A stretch of DNA of 48,828 bases. Source: Prosthecobacter debontii. GTDB taxonomy: Bacteria; Verrucomicrobiota; Verrucomicrobiia; Chthoniobacterales; Chthoniobacteraceae. The DNA lies in contig CAMDQC010000019.1 in the NCBI GenBank assembly GCA_945905735.1, positions 1 to 48,828 of the forward strand, in the 5' to 3' direction. Shown one piece after another: positions 8,580 to 17,346 of this stretch. The notes under the pieces were generated by a model. It did no database searches and was not told the origin of the DNA. It worked only from the letters and a program-made list of their open reading frames with translations. Both the position numbers and the translations under genes were made by a program. The stretch's first letter is position 1, and every line of letters starts with the position of its first letter.

Positions 8580-9068
8580 ATGGACGTTTTTCATCAAAGA
8601 TTACTGATTGCCGCACAGGGTTACAGCGAGCTCGGGCTGCCCGATCTGGCGCTGGACGAGTTGGCGTTGATCCCTGCGGAATTTCAAAGTGAGGCGATGC
8701 TCGTGGAGACGCGACTGTCGGTGCTGATGCAGGCGAAGCGGTGGAAAGAGGCGCTGCCCGTAGGTCAGGAGCTTTGCCGTCTGGTGCCCGAGAAGTCTGC
8801 GGGCTTTATCCACTCAGCGTTTTGTCTGCACGAAATGGGTAATACGAAGGCCGCGCGCGAGGTCTTGATGGGTGGCCCTTCGGCTCTCAAGGCGGAGGCG
8901 ACTTATCATTACAACCTCGCCTGCTACGAGGCAAAGCTGGGCAACTTGGACCAAGCGCGGGCGCACCTCGATGTGAGTTTTGCCATGGATAAAAAGCTGA
9001 GGGAATACGCGCTAGATGATCCGGATTTGGCGGTGCTGCACGCGTTTACTGTCCCGCAGGATTCGTAG
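8580..9068 (+). CDS. TPR-repeat protein, small
   Basis: This 162-aa cytosolic protein has no signal or membrane segment. Helical pairs with TPR character can be seen at about residues 8-40 (GYSELGLPDLALDEL), 45-80, 82-105 and 108-140 (YNLACYEAKLGNLDQARAHL). Such proteins act as protein-protein scaffolds; the partner is unknown. The 3' end overlaps the end of the convergent MFS gene by 23 bp. The 123 bp upstream separate it from the divergent esterase. Confidence 0.85.
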   Translation: MDVFHQRLLIAAQGYSELGLPDLALDELALIPAEFQSEAMLVETRLSVLMQAKRWKEALPVGQELCRLVPEKSAGFIHSAFCLHEMGNTKAAREVLMGGPSALKAEATYHYNLACYEAKLGNLDQARAHLDVSFAMDKKLREYALDDPDLAVLHAFTVPQDS

Positions 9069-10422
9069 TCGTGCTCTCGGCGCGCTCTTGAGCTGCCGCA
9101 GCCTCGGTGTCGCGCTCGAGATACTTCGCCGCCATGATCCAGAGGGCGCTGGCGAGGACCATCATTAGAGACATCAAAGTGAACGCGGTCTCCCAATTGG
9201 TGACCCGCTTGACGTAACCGACGAGCGGTGGGGAGATCGCGTCTCCGAGGGCGTGGATGAAGAAGATGTTCAAGGCAAACGCCGTGGAGCGCATCCGGGA
9301 ACTCGTGACATTCGCCAGTGCGGTGTTGGCAGGACCGGTATTAAAAAAGAGGAAGAACACTGCGCAGAATACCGCAACCCAAGTATAGGGGAAGGGAAGC
9401 GAAATCATCAGCAACGTGCAGGGAAATGCGAGCGCGATGGCGACGCCGGACAGGGTGAAATATGCGCCAGACCAGCGCGGGCGGAGCTTATCTGCCAGCC
9501 ACCCGCCGGTGAACGTGGAAAGGATGCCAGCGATGACGACGATGATCCCAAAAGTCGTATTCATCTCGCTGAGAATCTCATTTTTCCGCTGTAGAGTGGC
9601 AGCGGAGGGCATGCCGTTGAGAGGCTCCATCGCCCATTGCGGGGCCAGTCCGTCTTGCGCGGCCTTGCGCTCCGTCATGAATCGAGGGATCCAAAACGAG
9701 ATGCCGCCGATGGCAAAAGTCATCGCCGTCATTGCGGCAGTATTGAGGGTGTAAGATGGGATTTTCAGCAGCACTTTCGCATCTGCGAAGATCGATGTCT
9801 TTTGCCGCGTGGAGACTGCGCGAAGGGGGCGAGGCTCCTTGCGGAAAAAGCACAACGCCGCAAGCAGGACACCCGGCACCACCGCCAAGTGGAAGGCCGT
9901 GCGCCAGCCCCAGAGCGCGTTCACTTTCCCTCCGATGATATAGCCGAGCGCGCTGCCTACAGGGATGGCGAGATAGAAGAGCGCCATCATCTTCCCCCGG
10001 CGCGCGATGGGGAAGTAGTCGGCAATCAGCGCCGGTGCCGCAGGCCCGTAGCCTGCCTCTCCAAAGCCCACGAGCACTCGCGTGAGCAGCAAGACTCCGT
10101 ACGAATACGCGAACCCCGTCCACCCACTTGCGAGGCTCCAGACGAGGACGCTCCCGCCGATAATCCACCATCGGGACATGCGCTCCGCAAATCGCCCAAG
10201 GATCGGCGCGCCCAGCATGTAGGCGTAAAGAAATGCGGAGGCGAGGAGGCCTGCGTTCCCTTCAGTCAGCGAGAACTCCCGGCTCAGCGGCTCTTCCACG
10301 GCGGCGAGCATCGAACGATCGATGTAGTTCAACAGATTGATGATCAGCATCAATACCAGCGCGGAGACCGCTCCATTGCTGGACCTCTCGCTGGTCGGAA
10401 TTTCTCCATGTTTTGGCTGCAT
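9046..10422 (-). CDS. MFS transporter (spinster-like/ACS-type family)
   Basis: This 458-aa protein starts at ATG 10422; an upstream TTG at 10461 is also possible. About twelve hydrophobic segments are seen, the first carrying NYIDRSML, typical of the spinster/anion-cation symporter branch of the major facilitator superfamily. GRFAERMSR resembles the conserved loop between helices 2 and 3. The loop after helix 6 is long and charged. It is an inner-membrane transporter of a small organic solute; the substrate cannot be predicted. It is divergent from the response regulator at 10547, with 124 bp between. Confidence 0.9.
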   Translation of the reverse strand: MQPKHGEIPTSERSSNGAVSALVLMLIINLLNYIDRSMLAAVEEPLSREFSLTEGNAGLLASAFLYAYMLGAPILGRFAERMSRWWIIGGSVLVWSLASGWTGFAYSYGVLLLTRVLVGFGEAGYGPAAPALIADYFPIARRGKMMALFYLAIPVGSALGYIIGGKVNALWGWRTAFHLAVVPGVLLAALCFFRKEPRPLRAVSTRQKTSIFADAKVLLKIPSYTLNTAAMTAMTFAIGGISFWIPRFMTERKAAQDGLAPQWAMEPLNGMPSAATLQRKNEILSEMNTTFGIIVVIAGILSTFTGGWLADKLRPRWSGAYFTLSGVAIALAFPCTLLMISLPFPYTWVAVFCAVFFLFFNTGPANTALANVTSSRMRSTAFALNIFFIHALGDAISPPLVGYVKRVTNWETAFTLMSLMMVLASALWIMAAKYLERDTEAAAAQERAESTTTNPAGQ

Positions 10423-10546
10423 CGCGGCGGGAGAAAGAGCGGAGCGCGGGCGGGAGGTCAAAGCATCAATTCCTTCATTGCATGGCCGCGATCGCCCAAA
10501 CTCTTGGCGTAGTGACTGCTTTGAAAGCGGTCAGCTAAACCAAATA

Positions 10547-11275
10547 ATGAACGAAAATCCGGCCAACATTCTTTTGCTTGAAGACATCAGCACGGTGCAG
10601 TTTTTCGTCCGCAACGCGCTGACCAGTTTGCCTAAAGCTCACACGTTGCTCACGGCTGGATCGCTGGCCGAAGCGCGCAAGCTCGCGGCCAACCGGACGA
10701 TCGACCTTTTCCTCGTGGACATTGGGCTGCCGGATGGGGACGGCATTGATTTCCTCTGCGAGATGACCGTCTCGCAACCGCAGGGGAGAGCCATCATCAT
10801 CACCGACAGCCCGACTGACGACATTCGCACCCGCGCCGAGCGGTGCGGCATGGTCCAAATCCTCTCCAAGCCCGTCCACCCGGAGAAGCTGGCAGGGGCC
10901 ATCTCGAAGCTCCTCGGCTGGAGCGCGCCCGCATCCCCGGCGGCCCCCGCATTCCGCGCCACGCTCAGCGGGCTCGCGCCGATCGACATCATTCAGCTCA
11001 AGTGCATGAGTGGTTCCACGGGTATTTTGGAGTTCAGCAATTCACATGGCAATGGGCGTCTCTATTTCGAAAAAGGTGACGTCGTCCACGCCATCGTCCG
11101 CTCTGCCATGGGCGGTAGCACGATTGGCTACGACGCGTTCGAGGAAATCGTCGGGTGGAAAAGTGGGAAGGCTTCCGACGTCCAAGACAACAGCCCGCGC
11201 CCGCGCACAATCCGCACGGACTGGCGCTCGCTCCTCCTCGAAGCCGCCCAATGCACCGACGAAAAGGCGGCTTAG
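10547..11275 (+). CDS. Response regulator with C-terminal DUF4388 domain
   Basis: This 242-aa protein starts at ATG 10547, just before the first receiver strand. The receiver domain (about residues 6-122) has acidic residues E12/D13, the phospho-acceptor Asp58 (LFLVDIGLPDGDG), Thr86 and Lys108 (LSKP). After an Ala/Pro linker, residues about 136-235 match DUF4388 (FRATLSGLAPIDIIQL, then GRLYFEKGDVVHA), a domain found in signalling proteins of several phyla, including gliding bacteria. There is no DNA-binding domain, so the output is probably protein-protein. No cognate histidine kinase is nearby, so it is an orphan regulator here. Confidence 0.92.
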   Translation: MNENPANILLLEDISTVQFFVRNALTSLPKAHTLLTAGSLAEARKLAANRTIDLFLVDIGLPDGDGIDFLCEMTVSQPQGRAIIITDSPTDDIRTRAERCGMVQILSKPVHPEKLAGAISKLLGWSAPASPAAPAFRATLSGLAPIDIIQLKCMSGSTGILEFSNSHGNGRLYFEKGDVVHAIVRSAMGGSTIGYDAFEEIVGWKSGKASDVQDNSPRPRTIRTDWRSLLLEAAQCTDEKAA

Positions 11276-11293
11276 TGGGGTGGTTTGTGAGAA

Positions 11294-11398
11294 GTGACTT
11301 GTGACTTGTGATTGGTCGCAAGCGTGAGTCGCACGGACTTCAGGTGAGGGACAGCAAACACTTTCGCGACTAGTCAACTCTCACAAGTCGCAAGTCAC
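11294..11398. repeat. Inverted repeat of 7-bp units between convergent genes, next to a stop codon (copy 2, different unit)
   Basis: GTGACTTGTGACTTGTGA (11294-11311) is inverted with one mismatch at 11381-11398, leaving a 69-bp centre. The units have a 7-bp period (TTGTGAC/TTGCGAC). The right arm lies 6 bp from the TAG (11407-11405) of plsC. The design matches the palindromes at 4411 and 33868 although the unit sequence differs. It may act as a bidirectional terminator between the response regulator and plsC. Confidence 0.75.
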
Positions 11399-11404
11399 AA
11401 GCCC

Positions 11405-12028
11405 CTACTCCCCCCGTGGATTCTCCAGCGCGGCGATACGCGACATCACTTGATCGCTGATGCGCTGATAGACCTCGCGCGGATCGCCAACCGTGTCCGC
11501 CTTGGTAAAATGGAGCGGTTTGCCGATAACGACGGTGACTGCAGCAGAGTGGGGAAATTTCGCGCCGCGGGGAAATGCGTCGAACGCTCCAAAGACGCGC
11601 ACCGGCACGACGGGCGCGAGGGTCTTCGCGACGATGAGCCCGAGGCCCGGTTTCGCCGCCTGAAGCGCGCCATCAGTGCTGCGAGTGCCCTCCGGGAAGA
11701 CGATGGTGGAGCCGCCTTCTTTCACGAGCCGGATGACGGACTTCAGCGCACTCATGTCTGCGCCGTCACGGTCCACGCCGACGACGTGGAGGTGCGGCAG
11801 CAGCCGACCCAGAAGAGGAATGTCGAACAGCGTTTTGCGCGCGAGATAGTGCAGCTCGCGCTCCATGCAGATGCCAACGACGGGAGGGTCCAGGAAGCTC
11901 TGGTGGTTCGAGGCGATGATGGCGGAGCCCTCCTCGATGAGGTTCTCGCGGCCATAGACTTGGAGGCGGAAGAAGTTCAGCGCGGTGAACTTCGCGACCG
12001 TCCAGCAGAAGCGATAGACGAGACCCAT
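11405..12028 (-). CDS. plsC: 1-acyl-sn-glycerol-3-phosphate acyltransferase (PlsC family)
   Basis: This 207-aa protein makes phosphatidic acid from lysophosphatidic acid, or carries out a related acyl transfer, at the inner membrane. The catalytic motif NHQSFLD (the NHx4D box) is at 41-47 and the substrate-binding FPEGTRS motif at 111-117. A hydrophobic segment at the N-terminus (about 5-25) anchors it. The length is usual for the family. It lies 6 bp downstream of cmk, a pairing seen in many bacteria, so the two are probably co-transcribed with the peptidase gene upstream. Confidence 0.93.
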   Translation of the reverse strand: MGLVYRFCWTVAKFTALNFFRLQVYGRENLIEEGSAIIASNHQSFLDPPVVGICMERELHYLARKTLFDIPLLGRLLPHLHVVGVDRDGADMSALKSVIRLVKEGGSTIVFPEGTRSTDGALQAAKPGLGLIVAKTLAPVVPVRVFGAFDAFPRGAKFPHSAAVTVVIGKPLHFTKADTVGDPREVYQRISDQVMSRIAALENPRGE

Positions 12029-12034
12029 CGTGCT

Positions 12035-12688
12035 TTAGACTCCTTCGCGCAGGGCGAGCCCTTTGAGCTTCAGCCGCCCGATGATTTCGCCCACGACGCC
12101 ATCGATCGTGAGGTGCGAACTTTCGATGACGTGGGCATCTTCCGCGATGACGAGCGGGCTCGTGCGGCGAGTCGTGTCCACTTTATCCCGCTCGCCGATG
12201 GCATCCGTGAGCCCCTGTTTCGCCCGGCGCGCAGCGCGGACTTCGGGGCTGGCATCCACGTAAAATTTATACGGCGTATCGGGAAAGACGACGCTGCCGA
12301 TGTCGCGGCCTTCCATCACCAGGTCGTGTGCTTCGGCGAAAAGACGCTGCTTTTCCACGAGCAGGCGGCGCACTTCCGGGATGGCGGAAATGGCGGAGAC
12401 GTTCGCATTCACGGCGGGTTCGGTGAGGTGCGGATCGGGGTCCACGCCGTCAACGAGGATCGTGCTCTGGTTGGCGACAGTGCCGCATTCAAAGCGCGTC
12501 ACATCCAGCAAGCCGAGCACGCGTCCGATGTCTGTGGCGGCGATTCCGCGACTCGTAGCCAGCCACGTCACCGCACGATACATCGCCCCGCTGTTGACGT
12601 AGAGGAACCCGAGTTTGCGGGCGAGGAGGCGGGCGACGCTGCTTTTGCCGCTGGCGGCAGGCCCGTCTATGGCGATGACTGTGTGCAT
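12035..12688 (-). CDS. cmk: Cytidylate kinase (CMP/dCMP kinase)
   Basis: This 217-aa enzyme phosphorylates CMP and dCMP with ATP. The P-loop GPAASGKS is at residues 9-16, followed by the YVNSGAMYRA segment that binds the nucleotide. GRDIGSVVFPD and a DASPEVRAARR helix complete the family pattern. The ATG at 12688-12686 shares its A with the TAA of the upstream peptidase gene (12690-12688), so translation is probably coupled; the extended ORF starting at 12721 is rejected for this reason. plsC follows after 6 bp. Confidence 0.96.
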   Translation of the reverse strand: MHTVIAIDGPAASGKSSVARLLARKLGFLYVNSGAMYRAVTWLATSRGIAATDIGRVLGLLDVTRFECGTVANQSTILVDGVDPDPHLTEPAVNANVSAISAIPEVRRLLVEKQRLFAEAHDLVMEGRDIGSVVFPDTPYKFYVDASPEVRAARRAKQGLTDAIGERDKVDTTRRTSPLVIAEDAHVIESSHLTIDGVVGEIIGRLKLKGLALREGV

Positions 12689-13383
12689 TAGTTTTTCTTG
12701 GTCGCGATGAATTCCGCCCAAAGAACGTCCACCGTCTTGCCGGTGATTTTCTCGAAGAGCGCATCCGTGTAATCGTTGCGCCGGAGCGCGGAATCAAGCT
12801 CGCGCACCAACCGGCGGTCATATTTGTGCATCGCCCAGGCGAGGAAAGCCGCCGTCGTCCCATACGCATCGCGGTAGCTGGCCTTCGTCACGTCGAAGCG
12901 CGGGCGCGGGGACTCGGGCTCGTAGTGGTAGTAGCGGATGTAGTCAGCGATACCCTCCACGAGCCATCCCGCATCGCGCGGCGTGCGGCGGTAATCCTGG
13001 ATGGCGTGCGTCATTTCATGAATGACCATACCGAAGTCGTCCGGCCGCTTGGTGATCCACGCGATGCTGATGAAGAGCCCCTCGGGAGTGCGATATGCGG
13101 GCACTTTGAGCTCTTTCTTAAAATGAAGAACGAACTGCTCCGGCGATTTGAACTCCTGCGTGGAAAGCATCCGCACCACCTGCGGCCACCACTCACGGAC
13201 CTGCACCGCCGCTTCCTCCGCCCACGCCTTCGTCTCGGGCGAAACATCGCCTTCAAAGTCGAGCTTCACCTCCGGCGTCTTGACGTCGGCGATGGTGAGC
13301 GGGAGTCGGAGCGCAGCGAGCGGCTTGGCGTCTTGGGCCAAAGCGGACACGGAAACGGCGAGAGCGAGTAAAATACGGAGCAT
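12688..13383 (-). CDS. Secreted basic-secretory-protein-type metallopeptidase
   Basis: This 231-aa protein starts at ATG 13383 with a signal peptide (residues 1-16, cleavage after LAQ or ALA). The mature part has the zincin motif HEMTH at 122-126, followed by a GWLVEGIADYIRYYH segment in which Glu143 is a likely third metal ligand. This arrangement fits the plant basic secretory protein (BSP) family, also common in Bacteroidetes and Verrucomicrobia. It would be a periplasmic or extracellular peptidase of unknown target. Its stop codon overlaps the cmk start by 1 bp, an odd coupling of a secreted enzyme with nucleotide metabolism. Confidence 0.85.
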   Translation of the reverse strand: MLRILLALAVSVSALAQDAKPLAALRLPLTIADVKTPEVKLDFEGDVSPETKAWAEEAAVQVREWWPQVVRMLSTQEFKSPEQFVLHFKKELKVPAYRTPEGLFISIAWITKRPDDFGMVIHEMTHAIQDYRRTPRDAGWLVEGIADYIRYYHYEPESPRPRFDVTKASYRDAYGTTAAFLAWAMHKYDRRLVRELDSALRRNDYTDALFEKITGKTVDVLWAEFIATKKN

Positions 13384-13571
13384 TAAAATCCGGCGGCCCA
13401 CGCGGCGCACAGCACGACACTCGTCCTGCCACGGCGGAAAAGCCACCGCCGCCCCTCTACCGCCCGCCCCGAAGTTTGGCGATCCTTTTCGCCCCGGCGC
13501 ACAGCCCTGCGTCGCGCCCGCGATATTGCTTCGCCAATGGAAGGAAGGCGTTTTATTACCGTGCATTGACC

Positions 13572-14150
13572 GTGAAGCTGGAACATCCCGAACTCATCGA
13601 ACTTTTACAGAGAGCCTATTCTGCGGAACGCGCGGCGGCCTTTGCCTACATCGGGCACGCGGGCTCGCTGAAGTGCGCCGGGGCGAAGGCGGCGGTGAAG
13701 CGCATCGAGGACGACGAGTGGGAGCATCGCGAAAATGTGCTGCGCTTGATGAAGCTCTACGGCATTCCGATCTCGCGGAGCTACGAGCGCCGCTTTTTCC
13801 TGATCGGCAAACTCATCTCGGCGAGCTGCCACGTCATCGGGCGTTTCATGCCGTTTTTTTTCGCGGGGAAATTGGAGGGCGGCAATGTGTGCGAGTATTT
13901 CCGGATGATGCAGTTCTTTCACTCGCTGGGCATCCGCGAGCACGATGCGATGCTCTATGCGATGGGGATGAAGGAGAAGGAGCACGAGGTGTATTTTCTG
14001 GAGCAGATTAAGACGAGCCGCCTGCTTCCGTTGTTCGAGCGGCTGTTTGCATGGGGCCGCGGACGGAGTGCGAACGACGTGGATTTGGAAAACAAGTCCC
14101 CGCTGGAGGACTCGGATCAATACTGCAAGCCCAAGACGCGGCGGACATAA
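13572..14150 (+). CDS. Ferritin-like di-iron protein (COQ7/demethoxyubiquinone-hydroxylase-like)
   Basis: This is a protein of about 192 aa. The likely start is GTG 13572; TTG 13566 is an alternative. A GGAAGGAAGG stretch lies at 13539-13548, rather far upstream, so the start is uncertain. Four helices carry candidate iron ligands: Glu19 (SAERAAAF), Glu49-x2-His52, Glu102 or Glu108 (EGGNVCEYF) and Glu135-x2-His138 (KEKEHEVYF). Two ExxH motifs on a four-helix bundle fit the carboxylate-bridged di-iron family that includes COQ7, MiaE-like and rubrerythrin-like proteins. The hydrophobic stretch at 78-98 might allow membrane contact. Hydroxylase or peroxidase activity is inferred, not shown. It converges with sdhA. 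Confidence 0.78.
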   Translation: MKLEHPELIELLQRAYSAERAAAFAYIGHAGSLKCAGAKAAVKRIEDDEWEHRENVLRLMKLYGIPISRSYERRFFLIGKLISASCHVIGRFMPFFFAGKLEGGNVCEYFRMMQFFHSLGIREHDAMLYAMGMKEKEHEVYFLEQIKTSRLLPLFERLFAWGRGRSANDVDLENKSPLEDSDQYCKPKTRRT

Positions 14151-14173
14151 GGCGCGCACGACGGCGCTCTGCC

Positions 14174-16177
14174 TTACCGGTAACTCCGCACCGACGGATG
14201 CGCTACGTCGTAGATGAGCGGCTCAGCGTGGCGGATGGACTTGCTCGGGTCCGCGCCCGCTTCCCATGCGGCTACGTGCAGGAAGTTTTCGTCGTCGCGC
14301 TTTACGTCGCCGGCGCAGACTTTGCCGCTTTTCACTTCTTCGTCCTTTTCCGTGTATTGAAACTCCTCGCGGAAGTGGCCACCGCAGCTCTCGCGGCGCT
14401 CTAGGGCGTCGCGGCAGGTCAGCTCGCCAAACTCCAAGAAGTCGGCGACGCGGCCTGCTTTTTCCAGCGACACGTTGAGCGATTCGCCGCTGCCGGGAAC
14501 GTTCACATTTTCCCAAAACTCCGCTCGCAGCGTGGGGATGCGGGCCAAGGCGCGGTTCAGCGATTTCTCCGTGCGAGCCATGCCGCAGAGGTCCCACATG
14601 AGCAGGCCGAGTTCGCGGTGGAACTCGTCCACGGTCTTCTTGCCTTTGATTCCCAGCAGCTTCGACGTGCGGGCGTTTGCCGCTTCTTCCGCTTCGCGAA
14701 ATGCACCGTCCGTCGGCTTCGGGCGCTTGTCCGGCGCGACGGTGGCGAGGTAGTTCCCGATGGTGGATGGGATGACGAAATAGCCGTCGGCGAGTCCCTG
14801 CATGAGCGCCGAGGCGCCGAGACGATTCGCGCCGTGATCCGAAAAATTTGCTTCGCCGAGCACGAAGAGCCCCGGGACGTTCGACATCAAATTATAGTCC
14901 ACCCACAAGCCGCCCATCGTGTAGTGGACCGCAGGATACACGCGCATCGGGACATGGTAAGCGTCCTCGCTGGTGATCTGCTCATACATCTCGAAAAGGT
15001 TCCCGTATTTCTCCTCCACGATAGCGCGTCCGCGAGCCCGCACGTCTTCCTCCTTCTCTCCCGCCGTGCCTTTTCCGTAGCGCAAAATCGCCGCGCCAAA
15101 ATCCAGATAAATGCCCAAGCCGCCCGGCCCGACACCGCGCCCTTCGTCGCACTGCATCTTCGCTGCCCGCGACGCGATGTCGCGCGGCGCGAGGTTGCCG
15201 AATGCTGGATACATGCGCTCCAAATAGTAATCGCGCTCGCTTTCAGGAATCTCGCTCGGCTTGCGCGTGTCTCCTTTTTTCACCGGCACCCAGCAGCGTC
15301 CGTCGTTGCGCAGCGACTCGGACATGAGCGTCAGTTTCGACTGAAACGACCCCGCCACCGGGATGCACGTCGGGTGGATTTGCGAGAAGCACGGGTTCGC
15401 AAACAGCGCGCCCTTTTTATGCGCCCGCCAAGTCGCCGTGACGTTGCAGCCCTTCGCATTCGTGGAAAGGTAATAGACATTCCCGTAGCCGCCCGTCGCC
15501 AAAATCACCGCGTCCGCCGAGTGCGAAGTCACCGCGCCCGTCACCATATCGCGCACGACGATTCCCTTCGCGTGCCCATCGACGATGACCAGCTCCAGCA
15601 TCTCCGTGCGCGGGAACATCTGCACCGTCCCCTGCGCAATCGTGCGATTCAGCGTCGAGTAAGCGCCGAGCAAAAGCTGCTGCCCCGTCTGCCCTCGTGC
15701 GTAAAAAGTCCGCGACACCTGCGAGCCACCAAACGAGCGATTCGCCAACAGCCCGCCATACTCCCGAGCGAACGGCACACCCAGCGCCACGCATTGATCG
15801 ATGATGTTCACCGACACCTCCGCCAGCCGATGCACATTCGCCTCGCGAGCGCGGAAATCGCCGCCCTTCACCGTGTCGTAAAACAGCCGATGCACCGAGT
15901 CCCCGTCGCCCTGGTAATTCTTCGCCGCGTTGATCCCGCCTTGCGCCGCGATGCTGTGCGCCCGGCGCGGCGAGTCTTGGTAGCAAAAGCACTTCACCGC
16001 ATACCCGAGGTCCGCCAACGTCGCCGCCGCGCTCGCCCCCGCCAGGCCCGAGCCCACCACAATCACAGAGTATTTGCGCTTGTTCGCCGGATTGATGATG
16101 CGTGACTCAAATTTGTGCTTCTCCCATTTCTGGTCGAGCGGGCCGGACGGTATGTTTGAAGAAAGAGAGCCAATCAT
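14174..16177 (-). CDS. sdhA: Succinate dehydrogenase / fumarate reductase flavoprotein subunit
   Basis: This 667-aa subunit starts at ATG 16177 (a TTG at 16195 would add six residues). The dinucleotide fold GSGLAG is at 42-47. The histidine that covalently binds FAD is expected at His74 ([11 protein letters not shown]). The substrate-site motif QIHPTCIP and the C-terminal GGLWVDYN and GANRLGAS segments are present, so the enzyme looks complete. It belongs to the Bacteroidetes/B. subtilis-type branch, which usually sits in an sdhC-sdhA-sdhB operon. Here neither the iron-sulfur nor the membrane subunit is adjacent: an exopolysaccharide glycosyltransferase is upstream and a convergent di-iron gene downstream. 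Confidence 0.94.
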   Translation of the reverse strand: MIGSLSSNIPSGPLDQKWEKHKFESRIINPANKRKYSVIVVGSGLAGASAAATLADLGYAVKCFCYQDSPRRAHSIAAQGGINAAKNYQGDGDSVHRLFYDTVKGGDFRAREANVHRLAEVSVNIIDQCVALGVPFAREYGGLLANRSFGGSQVSRTFYARGQTGQQLLLGAYSTLNRTIAQGTVQMFPRTEMLELVIVDGHAKGIVVRDMVTGAVTSHSADAVILATGGYGNVYYLSTNAKGCNVTATWRAHKKGALFANPCFSQIHPTCIPVAGSFQSKLTLMSESLRNDGRCWVPVKKGDTRKPSEIPESERDYYLERMYPAFGNLAPRDIASRAAKMQCDEGRGVGPGGLGIYLDFGAAILRYGKGTAGEKEEDVRARGRAIVEEKYGNLFEMYEQITSEDAYHVPMRVYPAVHYTMGGLWVDYNLMSNVPGLFVLGEANFSDHGANRLGASALMQGLADGYFVIPSTIGNYLATVAPDKRPKPTDGAFREAEEAANARTSKLLGIKGKKTVDEFHRELGLLMWDLCGMARTEKSLNRALARIPTLRAEFWENVNVPGSGESLNVSLEKAGRVADFLEFGELTCRDALERRESCGGHFREEFQYTEKDEEVKSGKVCAGDVKRDDENFLHVAAWEAGADPSKSIRHAEPLIYDVAHPSVRSYR

Positions 16178-16227
16178 AGAATGCCGCTTTTTCAAACAGG
16201 ACGGCGCAGACGTGTCGAGAATCGAAA

Positions 16228-17346
16228 CTAGTCAGCCCTGCTGCCGTTGAGTTTCGAGGCCACGAGCGTTTTCATCGCAGAGATGAACTTCTCTTCGGCG
16301 AAGCGTTCGGCGTTGGCGCGGATGCGGGCGGGGTTCCACTGGATGCGCTCGAATTGCTCGACGACGGCGTTTATGGCGTCGGGCGCGGGGTCTTTGAAAA
16401 ATAGGCCGGTTTCGCCGGGGATGACGGTCTCCAGCGCGCCGCCGTCGCCGTATGCGAGGACGGGCTTCCCGGCGGCTTGCGCCTCGACGGGGGTGATGCC
16501 GAAATCTTCCAGCCCTGGAAAAACGAAGGCGTAGCATCGCTCGATGAGGTGCTTCAGCTCGGCATCATCCACGCGGCCTTTGAACTCAATGTTGCCCGCG
16601 CCAGCGGCGAGCTTTTCCAGTCGAGCGCGGTCGGGGCCGCTGCCGGCGATGACGAGGCGCTTGCCGCTTTTCGCGAATGCGGCGACGGCACGATCAATGC
16701 CCTTGTAGGAGACAAGGCGCGAGAGGATGAGGTAAAAACCGTCGTTGCTCGTCTGCACGTCGAAGCGATGCACTTCGACTGCGGGGTAGATGACGACGGA
16801 CTCGCGCCCGTAGAATTGCTTGATGCGCGCCTGCACACATTCCGAGTTCGCGATGAAGTGCGTGACCTTTTGCGCTGCGCGGTAGTCGCTGCGGCGGAGT
16901 GGCGGGATAAAGACTTTCGCCATCGCTTTCACGAGGCCGCTGGAGATTTCGTCTTTGAGGTAATGCTCGGTCTGCCAAAAGAAACGCGGCGGCGTGTGGC
17001 AGTAGCAGAAGAGTTGCGTGCGGGGCGTGAAGCGCATCCATTTTGCAAAGCCGCTGCTGCTGACTACGGCAGCGTCGGCGTCGAGCGTCCCGAGCGATTT
17101 GAAGGCAAAAGGATAGACGGGGAAGAGCTTCTTGAACTGCGAGTTGATGCGGGGGATGTGCTGCATCCATGTGTTGTGAATCTCGGCGTCGCGGAAGTCG
17201 GGCAGCAGCTTCGCGTAGTCCGTGGCGCTGACGTAGATGGGCGCTTTGGGCCACGCGCGGTGGAGCGAGGCGACGACTTTTTCCGCGCCACCCATTTGGA
17301 TCAGGTAGTCGTGGCCGAGGATGATTTTAGGCTGCGTCTGCGTCAT
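16228..17346 (-). CDS. Glycosyltransferase, GT4-like (last gene of the exopolysaccharide locus)
   Basis: This 372-aa enzyme starts at ATG 17346, overlapping the end of the polymerase gene by 20 bp. Near the N-terminus MGGAEKV marks the acceptor-binding loop. The C-terminal Rossmann domain has [15 protein letters not shown] and the E-x7-E motif in [12 protein letters not shown], followed by a GDGGALETV donor-binding loop. These are the features of retaining GT-B enzymes of family 4, which transfer sugars from NDP-sugars on the cytoplasmic face. The particular sugar is unknown. It closes the 13-gene locus; sdhA begins 50 bp downstream on the same strand. Confidence 0.92.
   Translation of the reverse strand: MTQTQPKIILGHDYLIQMGGAEKVVASLHRAWPKAPIYVSATDYAKLLPDFRDAEIHNTWMQHIPRINSQFKKLFPVYPFAFKSLGTLDADAAVVSSSGFAKWMRFTPRTQLFCYCHTPPRFFWQTEHYLKDEISSGLVKAMAKVFIPPLRRSDYRAAQKVTHFIANSECVQARIKQFYGRESVVIYPAVEVHRFDVQTSNDGFYLILSRLVSYKGIDRAVAAFAKSGKRLVIAGSGPDRARLEKLAAGAGNIEFKGRVDDAELKHLIERCYAFVFPGLEDFGITPVEAQAAGKPVLAYGDGGALETVIPGETGLFFKDPAPDAINAVVEQFERIQWNPARIRANAERFAEEKFISAMKTLVASKLNGSRAD

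Noticed and set aside
14618-16105. Long + strand open frame (495 aa) opposite sdhA
   Set aside because: Antisense to a strongly conserved enzyme; no family features.
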